Notes under the pieces: generated by a model | The model's input: the letters and a program-made list of their open reading frames with translations, nothing else | The model's database searches: none | What the model was told of the DNA's origin: nothing | Program-made: the position numbers and the translations under genes | Assembly: GCA_029935325.1 (NCBI GenBank) | Contig: JAOZKO010000162.1 | Coordinates: forward strand, 1-6,607 | Direction: 5' to 3' | DNA length: 6,607 bases | Origin: Bacteroidales bacterium | Lineage (GTDB): Bacteria > Bacteroidota > Bacteroidia > Bacteroidales > UBA1556 | Shown here: positions 6,501-6,607 of the stretch, in pieces | How positions within the stretch are numbered: the first letter of the stretch is position 1 | Layout of the letters: every line of letters starts with the position of its first letter

Positions 6501-6529
6501 AATAATTCATAAAAAAAAAGATCGTTGAA

Positions 6530-6607
6530 ATGATTATCAAAAGAAGTGTAAATAGGCTATTTGTTAAGTCTATATTATTTGCTATCATAGGAGTTATGTT
6601 TAATTCA
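6530..6607 (+). CDS. 5' end of a probable secreted or membrane protein (partial, runs off window)
   Basis: An ATG at 6530 opens a frame that stays open to the last base of the window (26 codons). The nearest upstream in-frame stop is TAA at 6503-6505, and there is no other in-frame ATG between. The product begins MIIKRSVNRLFVKS and continues ILFAIIGVMF, a basic head followed by a hydrophobic core, as in a signal peptide or N-terminal anchor. As with the other genes here there is no clear Shine-Dalgarno; an A-rich stretch at 6511-6519 lies upstream, as is common in Bacteroidota. It is separated from the MBOAT gene by 280 bp, so it is probably a separate transcription unit. Function cannot be told from this fragment. 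Confidence 0.55.
   Translation, partial: MIIKRSVNRLFVKSILFAIIGVMFNS

Larger units (their letters stand above)
6250..6529. other. Intergenic region with regulatory-looking dyads, no convincing gene
   Basis: This stretch between the MBOAT gene and the partial gene holds the candidate promoter, the 6329-6341 dyad, the 6343-6358 hairpin and the 6476-6500 palindrome. On the plus strand I found only very short open frames, the longest a 17-codon one from ATG 6435 to TAG 6486-6488, with nothing recognisable in them. I recognised no tRNA, no known riboswitch class and no clear T-tailed terminator. A GC-rich patch at 6355-6365 stands out from the AT-rich surroundings. Confidence 0.6.

Noticed and set aside
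1..6607. CRISPR array, insertion sequence, tRNA or rRNA
   Set aside because: No regularly spaced repeats, transposase-like reading frame, terminal inverted repeats, or recognisable tRNA/rRNA sequence were seen.

Overview
This AT-rich window looks like chromosomal DNA from a member of the Bacteroidota. The evidence is indirect. There are no Shine-Dalgarno sites before the genes, and the signal peptides end in Ala|Gln. A SGNH-MBOAT gene arrangement is typical of that phylum, and the MBOAT protein ends in the aromatic tail FIYFQF that I associate with it. There is also a TAnnTTTG-type promoter box downstream. I cannot name a genus.

Positions 1-98 are a short leader. It may hold the last codons of an upstream gene (frame 2, stop at 77-79), and it contains a 15-bp perfect palindrome. 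From 99 to 6249 four plus-strand genes are packed head to tail with junctions of -4, 0 and -1 bp, so they very probably form one translationally coupled operon. (1) 99-1655 is a secreted, LysM-bearing member of the MltD-type lytic transglycosylase family whose catalytic Glu position is Leu. (2) 1652-3202 is a membrane-anchored SGNH-fold protein on a long acidic stalk. (3) 3203-4519 is a secreted SGNH-fold paralogue. (4) 4519-6249 is a polytopic MBOAT acyltransferase of the AlgI/DltB/PatA type. From 6250 to 6529 is an intergenic region with a candidate promoter, several dyads and a 25-nt imperfect palindrome. At 6530 a new gene appears to start with a signal-peptide-like sequence and runs off the window.

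Working model (inference): the MBOAT protein passes acyl groups, probably acetyl, across the inner membrane. One or both SGNH proteins then move them onto, or remove them from, an envelope polymer. The division of labour would resemble PatA/PatB/Ape1, AlgI/AlgJ/AlgX or DltB/DltD. The LysM protein that has lost the lytic transglycosylase Glu points to peptidoglycan as the polymer and would act as a binding or targeting subunit rather than an enzyme. The combination of a pseudo-lytic-transglycosylase, two SGNH paralogues with different active-site losses, and an MBOAT is the most interesting thing here.
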